From: Cladosporium sp. IMV 00045
Taxonomy: Eukaryota; Ascomycota; Dothideomycetes; Cladosporiales; Cladosporiaceae
Direction of reading: 5' to 3'
Assembly (NCBI GenBank): GCA_001931905.2
Contig: MSJI02000778.1
Location: 1 to 64,000 of the forward strand
Length of the DNA stretch: 64,000 bases
Made by a program: the position numbers and the translations under genes. The notes under the pieces are model-generated. The model saw nothing but the letters and a program-made list of their open reading frames with translations. It was not told where the DNA came from and did no database searches. This document shows, one piece after another, positions 43,842-55,079 of the stretch (position 1 is the first letter of the stretch; each line of letters begins with the position of its first letter).

Positions 43842-46800
43842 ATGGACAAAGTCGAGAAAACCGGTGAGGTCGATGTCGACTCAATAGACATCGAGCGGCA
43901 ACGTAGTCGCATTCAGTATGCGGCAGAAGTCGGAAGGCGTGAGACAGGTCGCCGCTCTCTGAGTCGCAGACGCAGCTCTATGGACTCGATGTCAATACGA
44001 CCTGCGCGAAGAAGCATCGATCCAGCACTTGCTCTGCCACCGCAATACAGAACCTTGTATGTCTGATCGCTCAAGCCGTCTTTCCTCCTGAGCTAACCAT
44101 ACACTAAGGTCATACGACATCGAGCACAGCAAGCGTGTCCAATTCAACGAGCAAAAGAAGGGCGCGAAGACCAAGAGCGCAGACATCGGTACATTTCTCC
44201 AGACAGACATTGCAAGGGATTCCGACTCACTTCTGATGCAGAGTTCAACAATATCGACTACCACAGAAAGGCCGTAGATGAGCTTTACACCGAGTTCTCA
44301 AGCTCCAGAGCTGGTGGTCTGTCCAGCACCCAGGCATCTCAAAAGCTGAAAGAAGTTGGTCTCAATCAGCCGACCCCTCCGCCCTCAAGATGGTTCCGCA
44401 AACTAATCGCCTACCTCTACGGTGGCTTCGGGTCCATTCTCTTTGTTGCAGCGATCCTTGTCTTCATCGCTTGGAAACCGCTTGGACAACCGCCACAAAT
44501 CGCAAACCTGGCCCTCGCCATAGTCCTCACATTCGTGTGGGTTCTTCAGGCCGCCTTCACCTTCTGGCAAGATTTCTCAAGCTCAAGGGTCATGGCTTCA
44601 ATCACCGGCATGTTGCCTGACCAGTGTGTCGTTCTTCGTGATGGCCAGCAAGTTCAGATCGACGGCCGGGAGGTAGTCCCTGGCGACCTTCTCCGTATTA
44701 CAATTGGCAACAGACTACCTGCGGATGTTCGTTTCGTTGAGGTCTCCCCCGACGCTCGATTCGATCGTTCGATCCTGACGGGCGAGCCAGCGCCTCTTCT
44801 TGGATCGGTCGACTCCACTGATGATAATTACCTCGAAACTGCCTGTATTGGATTGGCCGGTACCCACTGCGTCTCAGGGAGTGCTTGGGGTCTTATTGTT
44901 GAGACCGGCGATCGGACTGTCTTTGGACGCATCGCTAAGCTCACGAGTGCCCCAAAGCCTGGTCTTACACCTCTGCAGAAGGAAATCTTGATTTTTGTCG
45001 GTATTATTGTTTGTCTCATGCTGACCATGGTGAGTACTTCTTGGAAATATACAACATCGTGCACAACTGACAGAGCCAGATCATCATCGTTATCGCTATC
45101 TGGGCTGGCTGGCTCCGCCGTGATCACCCAGACTGGATTTCAGTCCCCATCCTCATCGTGTCCTGCGTGTCGGTAGCAGTGGCGTTCATCCCAGAAGGAC
45201 TACCGATCGCTGTCACGGCCAGCTTGACAATCACTGCCAACATCATGAAAAAGAACAAGATTCTTTGCAAGAGCTTGAAGACGGTCGAGACATTGGGTGC
45301 GGTGAATGTCATCTGCTCGGACAAGACTGGTACCTTGACGAGGAATCAGATGTCAGTCACTGACTGCCTGGTCGGAAACCAAAAACGCTCTGCCAAAGAA
45401 GCGGAAGAGCAGTACGAAGCGAGCAAGGTCCTACGTCAACTTGCAAACCTCAGCGCTGTCTGCAACGCAGCCGAATTCGACGCATCCACAGTCGCAATGC
45501 CTTTGGCAGATCGAAAGATCAACGGCGACGCCACCGACTCTGCCATACTTCGCTTTGCGGAAGCCTTGACACCAGTCAGCTCATTGCGCGCTTATTGGCG
45601 CTCAATCTTCCAAGTCACATTCAACAGCAAGAACAAGTTCGCCATCAACTTCGTTCGATCAGAGGTAGAACCCGAGGACGGCACAGTGCTAATGATCAAA
45701 GGCGCACCGGATGTCCTGCTGCCTCGATGCGGATCTTACATGGACAACGACGGCTTTGTGGAGCGCATCACTAACGAAGACCGCAAAGCTATAGAAACAA
45801 CCAAAGACATGTGGTCGTCGCAAGGAAAGCGTGTCATCTGCTTGCGAAGAAGAACCTTGAGAGCTTGCACTTCAGTCCCACCGATCAACCCAGAGAGTAC
45901 GAGACTGACATAATGGGTCGCGCCACATCAGAGCTCGTTCTCGTCGGCCTTGTCGCCATCGTAGACCCGCCCAGACCTGAGATTCCAGAAGTCGTCCGTA
46001 CGCTCCGCGGCGCAGGTGTTAGGGTCTTCATGGTCACAGGCGATTTCAAATTGACAGCCAGCGCTATTGCTGCCGACTGCGGCATTGTCACCCAGCCTCA
46101 CAACAAGATCGACGACATTACCAACCTAGCGTTCAGCGAAGACTACCTTGAAAGTGCAGGTATCAAAGAGCCAGCCTCTTTCGAGACTGACCGCTCGCAC
46201 GCAATCGTTCTCTCGGGATCAGATATCGAAACTCTTGACGAGAGCCAGTGGGACAAGCTCTGCAAGTATGACGAAGTTGTCTTTGCGCGAACGACACCAG
46301 AGCACAAGCTTCGTATTGTGAAGGAGCTGCAAGCCCGCGGCCTCACGGTTGGCATGACTGGTGACGGCGTCAACGATGCTCCTTCGCTCAAGGCTGCCGA
46401 TATTGGAATTGCCATGGGTAATGGATCAGACATTGCCATTGAAGCTGCAGACATGGTGCTGATGGACTCTTTCGCTGCGATCGTTGAAGCTGTCAAGGTA
46501 AGTCTCTCGAACATGAAGGTTTCGTATTCAACTTCTCTAACAAAACTCCACACAGTACGGCCGTGTTGTCTACGACAACCTCAAAAAGACAATCGCCTAC
46601 CTCCTCCCCGCCGGCAGTTTCTCAGAATTTTGGCCGGTAATCACAAACGTCGCCTTCGGCCTGCCCCAAATCCTCAGCAGTTTCCTCATGATCATCATCT
46701 GCTGCTTTACCGACTGCGCAGCCGCAACGGCCATCGCGTACGAAAAGCCCGAAGCCGACGTCCTGACCCGCCCACCTCGCAATGCAAAGAAAGACCGTCT

Positions 46801-47365
46801 CGTCGACTGGAAGCTGATTGTACAAGCGTACGGTTTCGCCGGTGTGATTGAGTCCGTGTCATCTTTTGCGATGGCGTATTGGTATTGTCAGCGCCAGGGC
46901 CTGTACTTCTCCGTTTTGTGGTTTGGCTTCAACGCGAGACCCGAAGGCATGTCTCAAGACACGATGACCGCGATTTTGAACCAAGCCAGCTCTATCTACT
47001 TCGTGAACCTGGTCGTCATGTAAGCCTCACCCCAACCCTCCCCCAACAAAACCCAGCACCAAATACTAACCACCCATCCCCACAGGCAATGGTTCAACCT
47101 CTTCGCCCTGCGCACCCGCCGTCTCTCCCTACTCCAGCACTCTTTCAACTGGTACCTGCTTCCTGCAATTATTTTCGCGCTTCTCATCGCGATTTTCTTC
47201 CTTTACGTCCCGAAATTCCACGACGTCCTCGCTACGACTACCGTGCCGGTAGAGCATTGGTTTCTGCCCATGGCGTTTGGTATGGGTTTGTTGCTTTTGG
47301 ATGAGGGGAGGAAGTTTGCGATTAGGAGGTGGCCTGGTGGGTGGGTTGCGAGGATTGCTTGGTAG
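43842..47365 (+). CDS. P-type cation ATPase (Na+/K+-ATPase-like, type II), frameshifted
   Basis: A plasma-membrane or ER P-type ATPase of the fungal Na+/K+-type group (type II). Exons 43842-44056, 44109-44188, 44242-45029, 45080-46497, 46556-47019 and 47086-47365. Motifs in order are LTGEPAP (actuator domain), PEGLPIAV in M4, the phosphorylation site SDKTGTLT (Asp near 442), [10 protein letters not shown] in the nucleotide domain, [20 protein letters not shown] and C-terminal membrane helices. Exon 4 is 1418 nt where 1419 is needed. The frame breaks at about 45,839, where one base is missing after GTGTCATC; the next frame then carries the family sequence to the end. Unrepaired, the product stops at 45,913 with about 638 residues and lacks the hinge and M5-M10. 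It may be a real lesion or a consensus error. With the frame kept, the length would be about 1081. Confidence 0.82.
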
Positions 47366-48312
47366 GGTTGTGTTGGTTTTTGGGTAGGGTTTGGGTTTGG
47401 GTTTGACGCGATGAATGTGAAATGGACTGTCGATGTGCATTGGATTTCTGGCGTGAGGCCATGAGCTTTTGAAATGTTCGTTTAGTGCTGTAGACTATAC
47501 TGCGCTATCAAGATATCCCATGGAGACCGGTTCATTAATCATGATCGTTAATTACGTTGAGATACAAGCCAAAAGAAAAACCCCAACTTTTCTCAAGCTA
47601 TGGAGCTTGACCGAAATGTGTCGCAAAAAGAACAAATTAAATAGTAAACATCCTCGTCCTTCTCGCCATCAACAGCAAAGTCAACATCGATGTGTCCAAC
47701 GGCATATGCACCCCCGGACGCATGTTCAGCGCTAAGTGTAGACGACCTTCTCATTCCTCGCAGATATGTCATGAATCATTGCCCACGAGGAATAGAGTGT
47801 ACAGGCCAATGACGAGCGAACGTTCTCTCTTCCTGGATCTGGTATCAAATATTGAACGCCAAAGACGAATCTTCAGAGGGCCAGAGACGGCTAGTCATCG
47901 ATAACCCATAACACACATGCTCGTATCGTCTTGTTTGAACCCAGTCAAGCCGAGTCGGTAGGGTTCGTTGGTTTGAAGCAGCTGCGAGCGGAATCTCCGT
48001 CTTCAGCGAAAATAATCATGGAAGCCGCGAATGGTCGTCTCGAGGCTTCAATGCTGATGCGTGAATTGACCGAAGCAAGAGGCTAGACTTCCATATGCTC
48101 TCAAGTCTAGCAGCATGAAAACGAGCCAGAGAATGGGGTGTCAAACACGACCTTGCAGTATGGACCATGTATAATGTACAGAAGTCCCTGGCTCTACTAC
48201 TCGAATCGGTTCAGAATGGATTGGGTCAATCGTCGCCGGACAGGACCAGACGTCGCTTCAGAGCTACAAACGATCAGTCAGCGACAATCTAACAGCAAGC
48301 ATCATTCAAAAC
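47366..48312. other. Intergenic
   Basis: Convergent 3' region. A (GGGTTT)3 run occurs at about 47,387-47,404. No gene is supported. Confidence 0.4.
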
Positions 48313-48989
48313 TTACAAACTCTCCAAATCAGCCTTACTCCAAATCAACTTCGCCAACTGCCCAGTGACCTCAAACGTCTCAGCCGCCGACTCCTCAGCC
48401 CAGAGCCCATCGTCTTCGCTGCCAAGGTTGTATTTGAACGTGAAGCCTCCAATCATCCCATCGAAGCCGAAGTGCTGCCATCGAGACCCAGGCGAGCTGC
48501 CGAACCACATCTTCTTGTATTCGCTCAGGATGCGCTTGCTCACGCGAACGCGGAGGGCCAGCAGATCGAGGAACGCCTCCACGAGAGGTCGGGATAGTGG
48601 TTCACCCGAGCTGTTTTCGAGGGCAATGGTGAAATCAAGATTTGATTGTAAATTGAAAGAAGTGAGCAGAGCGCCCCGATACGTCGGATAAGAACGGCAT
48701 CATCGCAAGGGAAGGAGGAGAAGACCAAGCGGTTGCGGAGGTTCTGGCGTGCGATGTATTCTTTGTAGAACATCGGCGCGGCTTCAGAGCGGACCAAACT
48801 GTTCGACTGCAAGATAGGTAGGAAGACTTGCAGCATTGATAGTGATGCCTCGTCTGTATTCTCGATATCCTCGAAATAGCACCGGTAAATCTTGAGGCGA
48901 AGTTCGGCAGGCAAGGCGATTAGTGGTGCAGGCGTGCCACCTTGGATCGCTGCGGAGCCGCTGTGAATTGACGATACATTTGCACCCAT
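48313..48989 (-). CDS. F-box-like protein, frameshifted
   Basis: The start at 48,989 opens a frame with the pattern PLIALPAELRLKIYRCYFE, the F-box-like opening common in lineage-expanded Pezizomycotina proteins. VFLPILQSNSLVRSEAAPMFYKE and RNRLVFSSF follow, also typical. Around 48,668-48,680 the coherent reading moves by one base to a second frame (SFNLQSNLDFTIALENSSG onward) that runs to a stop at 48,313. No intron fits. A TGA closes the second frame just above the shift, so the break must lie between about 48,700 and 48,580. Unshifted, the first frame ends at 48,540 (149 aa). It is probably a decaying gene or a sequence error. Substrate-adaptor function is only a family inference. Confidence 0.55.
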
Positions 48990-49588
48990 TTTGAATACAA
49001 GACTATCTCAGTTGTCGTTCAGTAGTGAAAGAAGTGGCAAGTGAAATGTGCAACAGCAGCAAGACATGATCGCGTAGTTATCGACTGATTCAAACAGCTC
49101 CCAACCTTCAGCCAAAGCCATTCGGGAGCGGACGGCACTCTTGCAAATGATAATGCAAGTATATCCAAGCCATCCTATCGCTATCCTCGCTTTGGGAGGA
49201 GATCAGATAGGCTTACGCAACTGATGTCAGAGAATTGGAATGGCTGTGGCGCTGGTCCTGTGTCAAGTTGGTGCTTATCTACTCCCAAGAAAGTGGGGAT
49301 TCGTAACCCAAAAAGGGAAAACTAGCCATGGCCGAAGAGCGCATTTCATTTCGGTCAGCATTATTATTATGTGAATCTCACTACTTCCAGAGAATCGTAA
49401 ATGATTGTTCGCATCGTCAATAATTATTGTCTAAAGGCTAGCCCTCCATGCTGCCTCTCCTCCTGAGAAAAGACATTAAGAGATTTTCGCGATTATTAAT
49501 ATTGATATTTGGTCCAGCCCATTACCCAGTCAATTCATCATGATCATATCTCGTCAAGGGTGAAAAGCGCACACTACATGCGCCTCCC
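48990..49588. other. Intergenic
   Basis: Promoter of the F-box-like gene and 3' flank of the adhesin-like gene; AT-rich near 49,340-49,520. No gene seen. Confidence 0.4.
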
Positions 49589-52500
49589 CTACCCAGTGGA
49601 GGAAAGCCCAGGGCCGCCGTCATAGCCGGAGGATTTGTCGTCCCAGCCGTCGGAAATCGGTGGTCCGTATCCGGTAGAGGAAGGGCCAGGGCCGTCGTAG
49701 CTAGAGGTTTTGTCGTCCCAGCCGTCGGAAGCAGTGCTGTCTGATCCATATCCGCCAGGACTGCCCCCACCGTCCTTCGAAGCTGTGATAGTGACCGTCG
49801 AATCGCTGCAAGTCTCGCCTACGGTGTATGTAGTTGGAAGATCCTTGGTGATGGTGGCGTAGATCGTGGTCTCCCGCGCAGGCGAGATAGGACCTCCTGG
49901 CGAAGCCGTAATAGTTTCGTAGCAAGTAGTCGTCTCCGTAATCGTGTCCGTGCTGTTCCCGCCTTGCTCGGTGATGAAACTGGTGATCGTAGCGCCTGGT
50001 AATGTCCGGGTTTCGTACTCTGTGATCGTAGCGCTTCCTCCTGGTTCTGTCAATGTCGAGCCTTGGCGAGTTTCGGTGCGGTATTCCGTGATGGTCGTCC
50101 GGCCACCAGGAGCCGTGACTGTCTGCCCTGGACCCTGGCGAGTTTCGTACTCGGTAATGGTCGTTCGGCCGCCAGGAGCCGTAAATGTCTCCCCTGGGCC
50201 CTGGCGAGTCTCGTACTCGGTGATGGTCGTCCGGCCGCCGGGAGCTGTGATTGTCTCCGTCGAGCCAGGAAGCACGCTCGTAACGATTCAAGTGACGACG
50301 ATCGAGTTGTTGAATCCAGGCGCCGTGACAAAGCTCGTGTACGTGGTCCCTGGCAAAGTTCGCGTAACGGCTGGTCCAGTAACCGGACCAATTGGGGTAG
50401 AGCACGAAGAAGAGATAGTGACAGTTTGAACGCTGCTCAAGGTGGCAGTTAAAGTCCCGCCTGGCAATGTCTCATATTCAGTGATTGTGTCGGGAGCTTC
50501 GGTCAGGGTAGAGACCTGCGATAGACGATTAGCATGAATTTTGGATAGATTGACGAAGCCTGTTCTCAACTTGCCTCCGTGATTGGGGAGGTTATTGTCT
50601 GCGTGTGGAAGTTGGTGATGGTCTCGGGAGCCTGATAAAGTCAGTATCTTGGGCGATAGGGAGCAAAGATGAGATCATACTTCTGTGATCGTAATCACCT
50701 GCATATTTAGTTAGCATCAGATCTGCGGAACAAGGAAAGATGAAATTGTTCATCTTCGGCACTGAGGTAAATTGATCCAAGCACTTGATGGGAAGATCTA
50801 GCAGACCAAGGAGCCTTGGGAAAACTCACTTCCGTGTACGCCGAGCTGATTGTCTCACGCTGAGTGGATGTTATGGTTGACGGCGCTTGTACAATTGTAC
50901 GAGTCTATGGCAGAAAGTCAGCACGCGTAAGAAAACATTCTGAATTGGCAACATACCTCTGTGACCTCAGAGCTAATCGTCTGAGTTTCAACTTCAGTTG
51001 TCGTCGAAGGAGCCTCAGTTATTGTTCTCGTCTTGAAAAATCAGTTAGCCTCTGAAACATGCTGTTAAGAGCTTCGCCTATCGCACCTCGGTGAACGCTG
51101 AAGTCAAAGTACGATACTCCGTCTCTGTAGTGGTTAAAGGTGCCTGAAAAACGGTCGTGGTCTAGAGAGAGCGTTAGCATCAATAATCCTTGAACTCGTT
51201 GATTCAAGGTGCGCGTGGAGAGATAAAACGCACCTCAGTAGCGATCGAGCTGATTGTCCTGTACTCCGTGGCCGTAGTCGTGGACGGAGCCTGTACTTGA
51301 GTCGTTGTCTTGGTTCAGCTTTGTCTCATCTTTCAGCTTCTGTCCCAAAAGTTCTGTCTCATCGATAGCGGGCCATTGTACCTCTGTGAAAACGGAGCTG
51401 ATGGTTCGCGTCTGAGTCTCAGTGATTGTAGATGGAGCTTGGACTTCGGTTGTGGTCTGGCAGGGAAATCAGCTTGTTCTGTGCTTCTGCAAACATACGA
51501 ACTTACCTCCGTGATGACAGTGCTGACAGTCTGGACCTCAAATTCCGTCGTCGTGGATGGGGCTTCGGTCACGGTAGAATACTGGCGATGGTGTTAGTTG
51601 GCTGGAATGCGCGTATGATGAAGAGCTACGCAAACCCATAGGCTATGGGAAAAGCTCTCAATGAAATACTAGTGAACTCTACAAGACTTACCTCGGTCAG
51701 GACATCACTGATTGTCTCCGTGGCAAAGCTTGTAATTGTCGAAGGAGCTGCGGTCAAAGTGCTATAACGAGTGATCTCTGAAACGACGGTTGAGGTCTCG
51801 ACCGAGGTAGAAGTGGCCCAGACAGTCTTGCAAACAGTAGACGTCTCGTAAATGGTGCTTGGTGCCTAAATGAATGGTCAGGCACATCCCTAATCCGTCA
51901 AATAGATTCATGCTTCTGCACCTGAGTGTAAGTCGAAATGGAAGTTATCGGCGTGGTCACAAATTCTGTCGAAACGGAAGTTGACGCCGGCAGAGTGCTT
52001 GTGATCACGATCGTGCGCGGTGGCCCGGCTTCGATTGTTGAGTAGCTCGTGAGAGTCGTTCCTGATCTCTGGAGTCAGAATCGGACTTTTCAGGCCAACC
52101 TTCGCCATTCGGACTTACCAGGGGCGGTGGAAACTTCATAGGAGGTGATTGTCGACGGCGCAAGCGTACTCGTCAGAGTCGTAACGAAATTGGATGTGAT
52201 TGTAGTGCTTTGATATTCCGTCGACGCAGGTGCCGTGTAGCTGCTGACGACCGTGGTGGTGATTGCAGGCAAAGTTTCAATACGCGTGGACGTGTAGGTG
52301 CTTGGGGCCTGAGTATGTGTCGTCGTATACGTGAACGGGATGGTAATGCTTTCTGTGTAGGTTTGCACATCGGCTGAGCGGGATCAGCGATTGGCCTACC
52401 TTGTAGAAGACTGCTCATTCACTTACCAGGCTGGATCTCGGTCTCAACGACTGTCTCTGCAGGCAAAGTGGAGGTAGAAGTGATAGTAATCCCTTTCGCG

Positions 52501-53339
52501 AAGTCAGTTTGTATTCAGGAAGGAAAGACCGCCGAAGGACTCACCTGGAAGCGTAGTGGTTTTGGTAAGATATTCCGTTTGGCGAGAAGTCTCGACGACA
52601 GTCTCAGTTGTTCCTGGATAAAGTCAGACTGGAGTTCAGGCTCACTGGTACAAGATCACTGCTCACCGGGAAGCGTCACCAGGGAAGTTAACGTGAGAGT
52701 CTCCTCGTTGACAATGGTAGACACGTCGTACTGAGTCGTGGTGAAGAAATCCGTCTCCTCGCGCGTGATGGTACGGTTCCAACCTTGGCCCTGTCTGGTC
52801 ACATAAACGGTCGTCGGCGCTGCTGGCTGAGTTATCGTTTCATAAGCCGTTGTGATCGAAGTGTAGCCCTGGCCGTCAAGGGTTACGGTCGAGGCGGGAA
52901 GGACAGACGTGTGGCCGGAACCAGAGATATACACAGTCGAAGCGGGAAGTTCGGATCCAGAGATGTACACAGTCGAGGCGGGAAGGACAGAAGTATAGCC
53001 AGATCCAGAGACGTACACGGTCGAAGCAGACTCGAAGACTGTGGAGAACGAGGTTTCGAAGACCGTGGAGGCCTCGCATGTCCAAGAGTGGTCCCAGCCG
53101 TCGCCACCGCCTCCATAGGAACTCGGGGGTCCAGGGACGGTCTTTGGACCCGAAGGGCCGCCGCCATAGCCTGGAGTACCCCAATCAGCTGATTTAGAAG
53201 TCCAGGTCCCTTCACCATAGCCTGGTGGACCAGAACCTCCTGAACCAGCGTTCCGCTTTTGACCCCGGGCAAAGATATTCCTCGGAGAAGCAAGCACGCT
53301 CGTAGAGCAAAGGCCTAATAGGAAGAACAATGTAGCCAT
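49589..53339 (-). CDS. Secreted Ser/Thr-rich adhesin-like protein with serial 75-nt exons; in-frame TGA
   Basis: Signal peptide (LFFLLGLCSTSVLAS) from 53,339, a Gly/Pro-rich segment, then Thr/Ser-rich repeats typical of cell-wall proteins. I join 15 exons: 52667-53339, 52545-52613, 52427-52492, 52119-52373, 51922-52061, 51692-51865, 51507-51581, 51382-51456, 51234-51308, 51087-51161, 50957-51031, 50830-50904, 50681-50698, 50575-50631 and a last exon from 50515. Six exons in a row are 75 nt, phase 0, each one 25-residue unit around APSTTTE...TQTISS..TE. The next unit is the 18- and 57-nt pair. The intron 50,516-50,574 is GC-AG. The frame meets TGA at 50,288-50,290 (709 aa) and then stays open in the same frame to 49,589 through further repeats. 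I see no GPI signal. Splice sites are inferred from phase and repeat logic. Confidence 0.7.
50050..50275 (-). repeat. 66-bp coding minisatellite
   Basis: About three units of 66 bp (22 residues, core TAPGGRTTITEYETRQGPG) plus degenerate ones. It lies in the last exon downstream of the in-frame TGA, with the frame intact. Confidence 0.75.
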
Positions 53340-55079
53340 GGCTTAGAGCAAGGCAATGATAAAGTGAACAAATCCTTGAATCAATATCAAAGAAGAAGCC
53401 TCGAGGAAACGAGCGGCCTGTGAGGATGGAGGGCGTGCAATGTCGAGGTGATGCGGCCTTCTTGTATGGGCCCTTGGGGTCCAGCATCCGGCAATACTTC
53501 AGAGCACCTGTTGAACAGGAGCTTGAAAAGGCAACTGCCGCAATAGACTTCGAGAGATACAACCCGATCACGCATCATGGTGGCTGCTGACGTCGGTACT
53601 CGAGCTGCGTCCTACTGTTTTCTGCTGTGGCCAAGTATAGCACTGGTGGAGCTTGAGCCAGCTCATACATCCACAACGACGTAGTGTGAGGCAGCTGACA
53701 ATGTGAGAGAACACGTTTTACAACACTTTTGAGCGGAGCCACAATGCAGGAACCAAGCCTACGAGATCTGGCCGGGCGCTGAGGAGGTTTTCAGTGATAC
53801 TGAGCAGAGAACCCGCTCTGGGTGGCGTCGAGGACGAAGAATGTGAAGATTTTCTTCATGGTACCAGAGCTGCTGTGCATCGCTTGCTGATTATCGCGCT
53901 GCATCATGTATGCACGTCGAATGCTTGTAAGCGTTGGGGAGGAGAAGTATCGCATATGATGTTCTTCGTCATCTTCTTCGGAGATACGTCAATGGCGGTG
54001 ATCGACCAGAATCCATTGAGGCTTCTTGTAGGATGAAGAAGCTCCAAGACTACTATTAACAAGGCTGCCAGGGTGTGTATCATGGAATAGATTACAAGAT
54101 CGCCTGAGGCGGAGGGAGTAAACGAGAAGGCACGTTCTCCACAGCGTGTTACCTTCCCTGCCTCCTCATGGGAGCCGTGCAACACTGAGTGCTTGGATCG
54201 CCGTGCGAAGAAGAAGGAGCTGGCCTGATCATTGCGCCGCATGTGCCGAACAATAGATGAACTGGTAGCACAAGAAGAGGAGGACCAGCCTCCAGAATCA
54301 GGCTTCCCATGATCCTGACCACCGAGAACAACTCTGGACTGCACAAGCTCTTACGCAGGGCAATGAAGCGAGCCAGAGAACTAATGCCAATCAGGAGCTT
54401 CGCACGAGCCCAATTGAGTCCACAAATCGTCTGGCGTCAGAGCAGAGAAGGTGTATATTCCGTACAGGCCTGACATAATAAGCCGAGCACGCCAAAGCAT
54501 GTAACGATCGACACTATAATCCCGGTGGCTGACTGCGCCAAATATCCACGATGCGAAAAATGCCACATTGCATCTCCGGCTCAGTGTCCCGCGTGGAATC
54601 CCTGGTCGAATCGCACAAGCTTCCAAGGTACCTGTCGAAGAGCAACGTCGCTCGAGCTCACTCACAACGTCAACAGCAGATCAACAAGTCGCCGTGAGAC
54701 CACATTGTGCCCTCAAGCACGACATGCTGTCATTTAAAATCCAGCTCTAAGGTGTCTCCAAGTGACAATGTGCGTTTCTAGATCCAAGGTGCGCAATGTT
54801 GGCCCCGCCCGCTGGGCTTCGAAGTCGCACACCGTGTGGCTTGCATGCGCGTGCGGCAGACTGCAGGTACGGATCCTTGAGCTTGTGGAAGCACGGTAAG
54901 ACGGTTGCGGGGATTGCATGGTCAGGGTGCCAGGGTAGGATGGCTCGGAGGAGGACATTGCAATCCGTTGATGAATTACGAAAGCCTTGATGGCGGCGGC
55001 ATTGGAAGCTCTATGCAAGAGATTGAGTATCAGCTAACAAAAACGCTTCATTTCAATATAGATAGACTATAATTAGCTT
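53340..55079. other. Intergenic, 1.7 kb
   Basis: Promoter of the adhesin-like gene and 3' flank of ECM14. Short open frames up to 146 codons show no motif or signal. Nothing else seen. Confidence 0.4.

Noticed and set aside
49589..50275. Separate gene starting after the TGA
   Set aside because: There is no ATG in a sensible context and no signal peptide; it continues the repeats and frame of the upstream exon.
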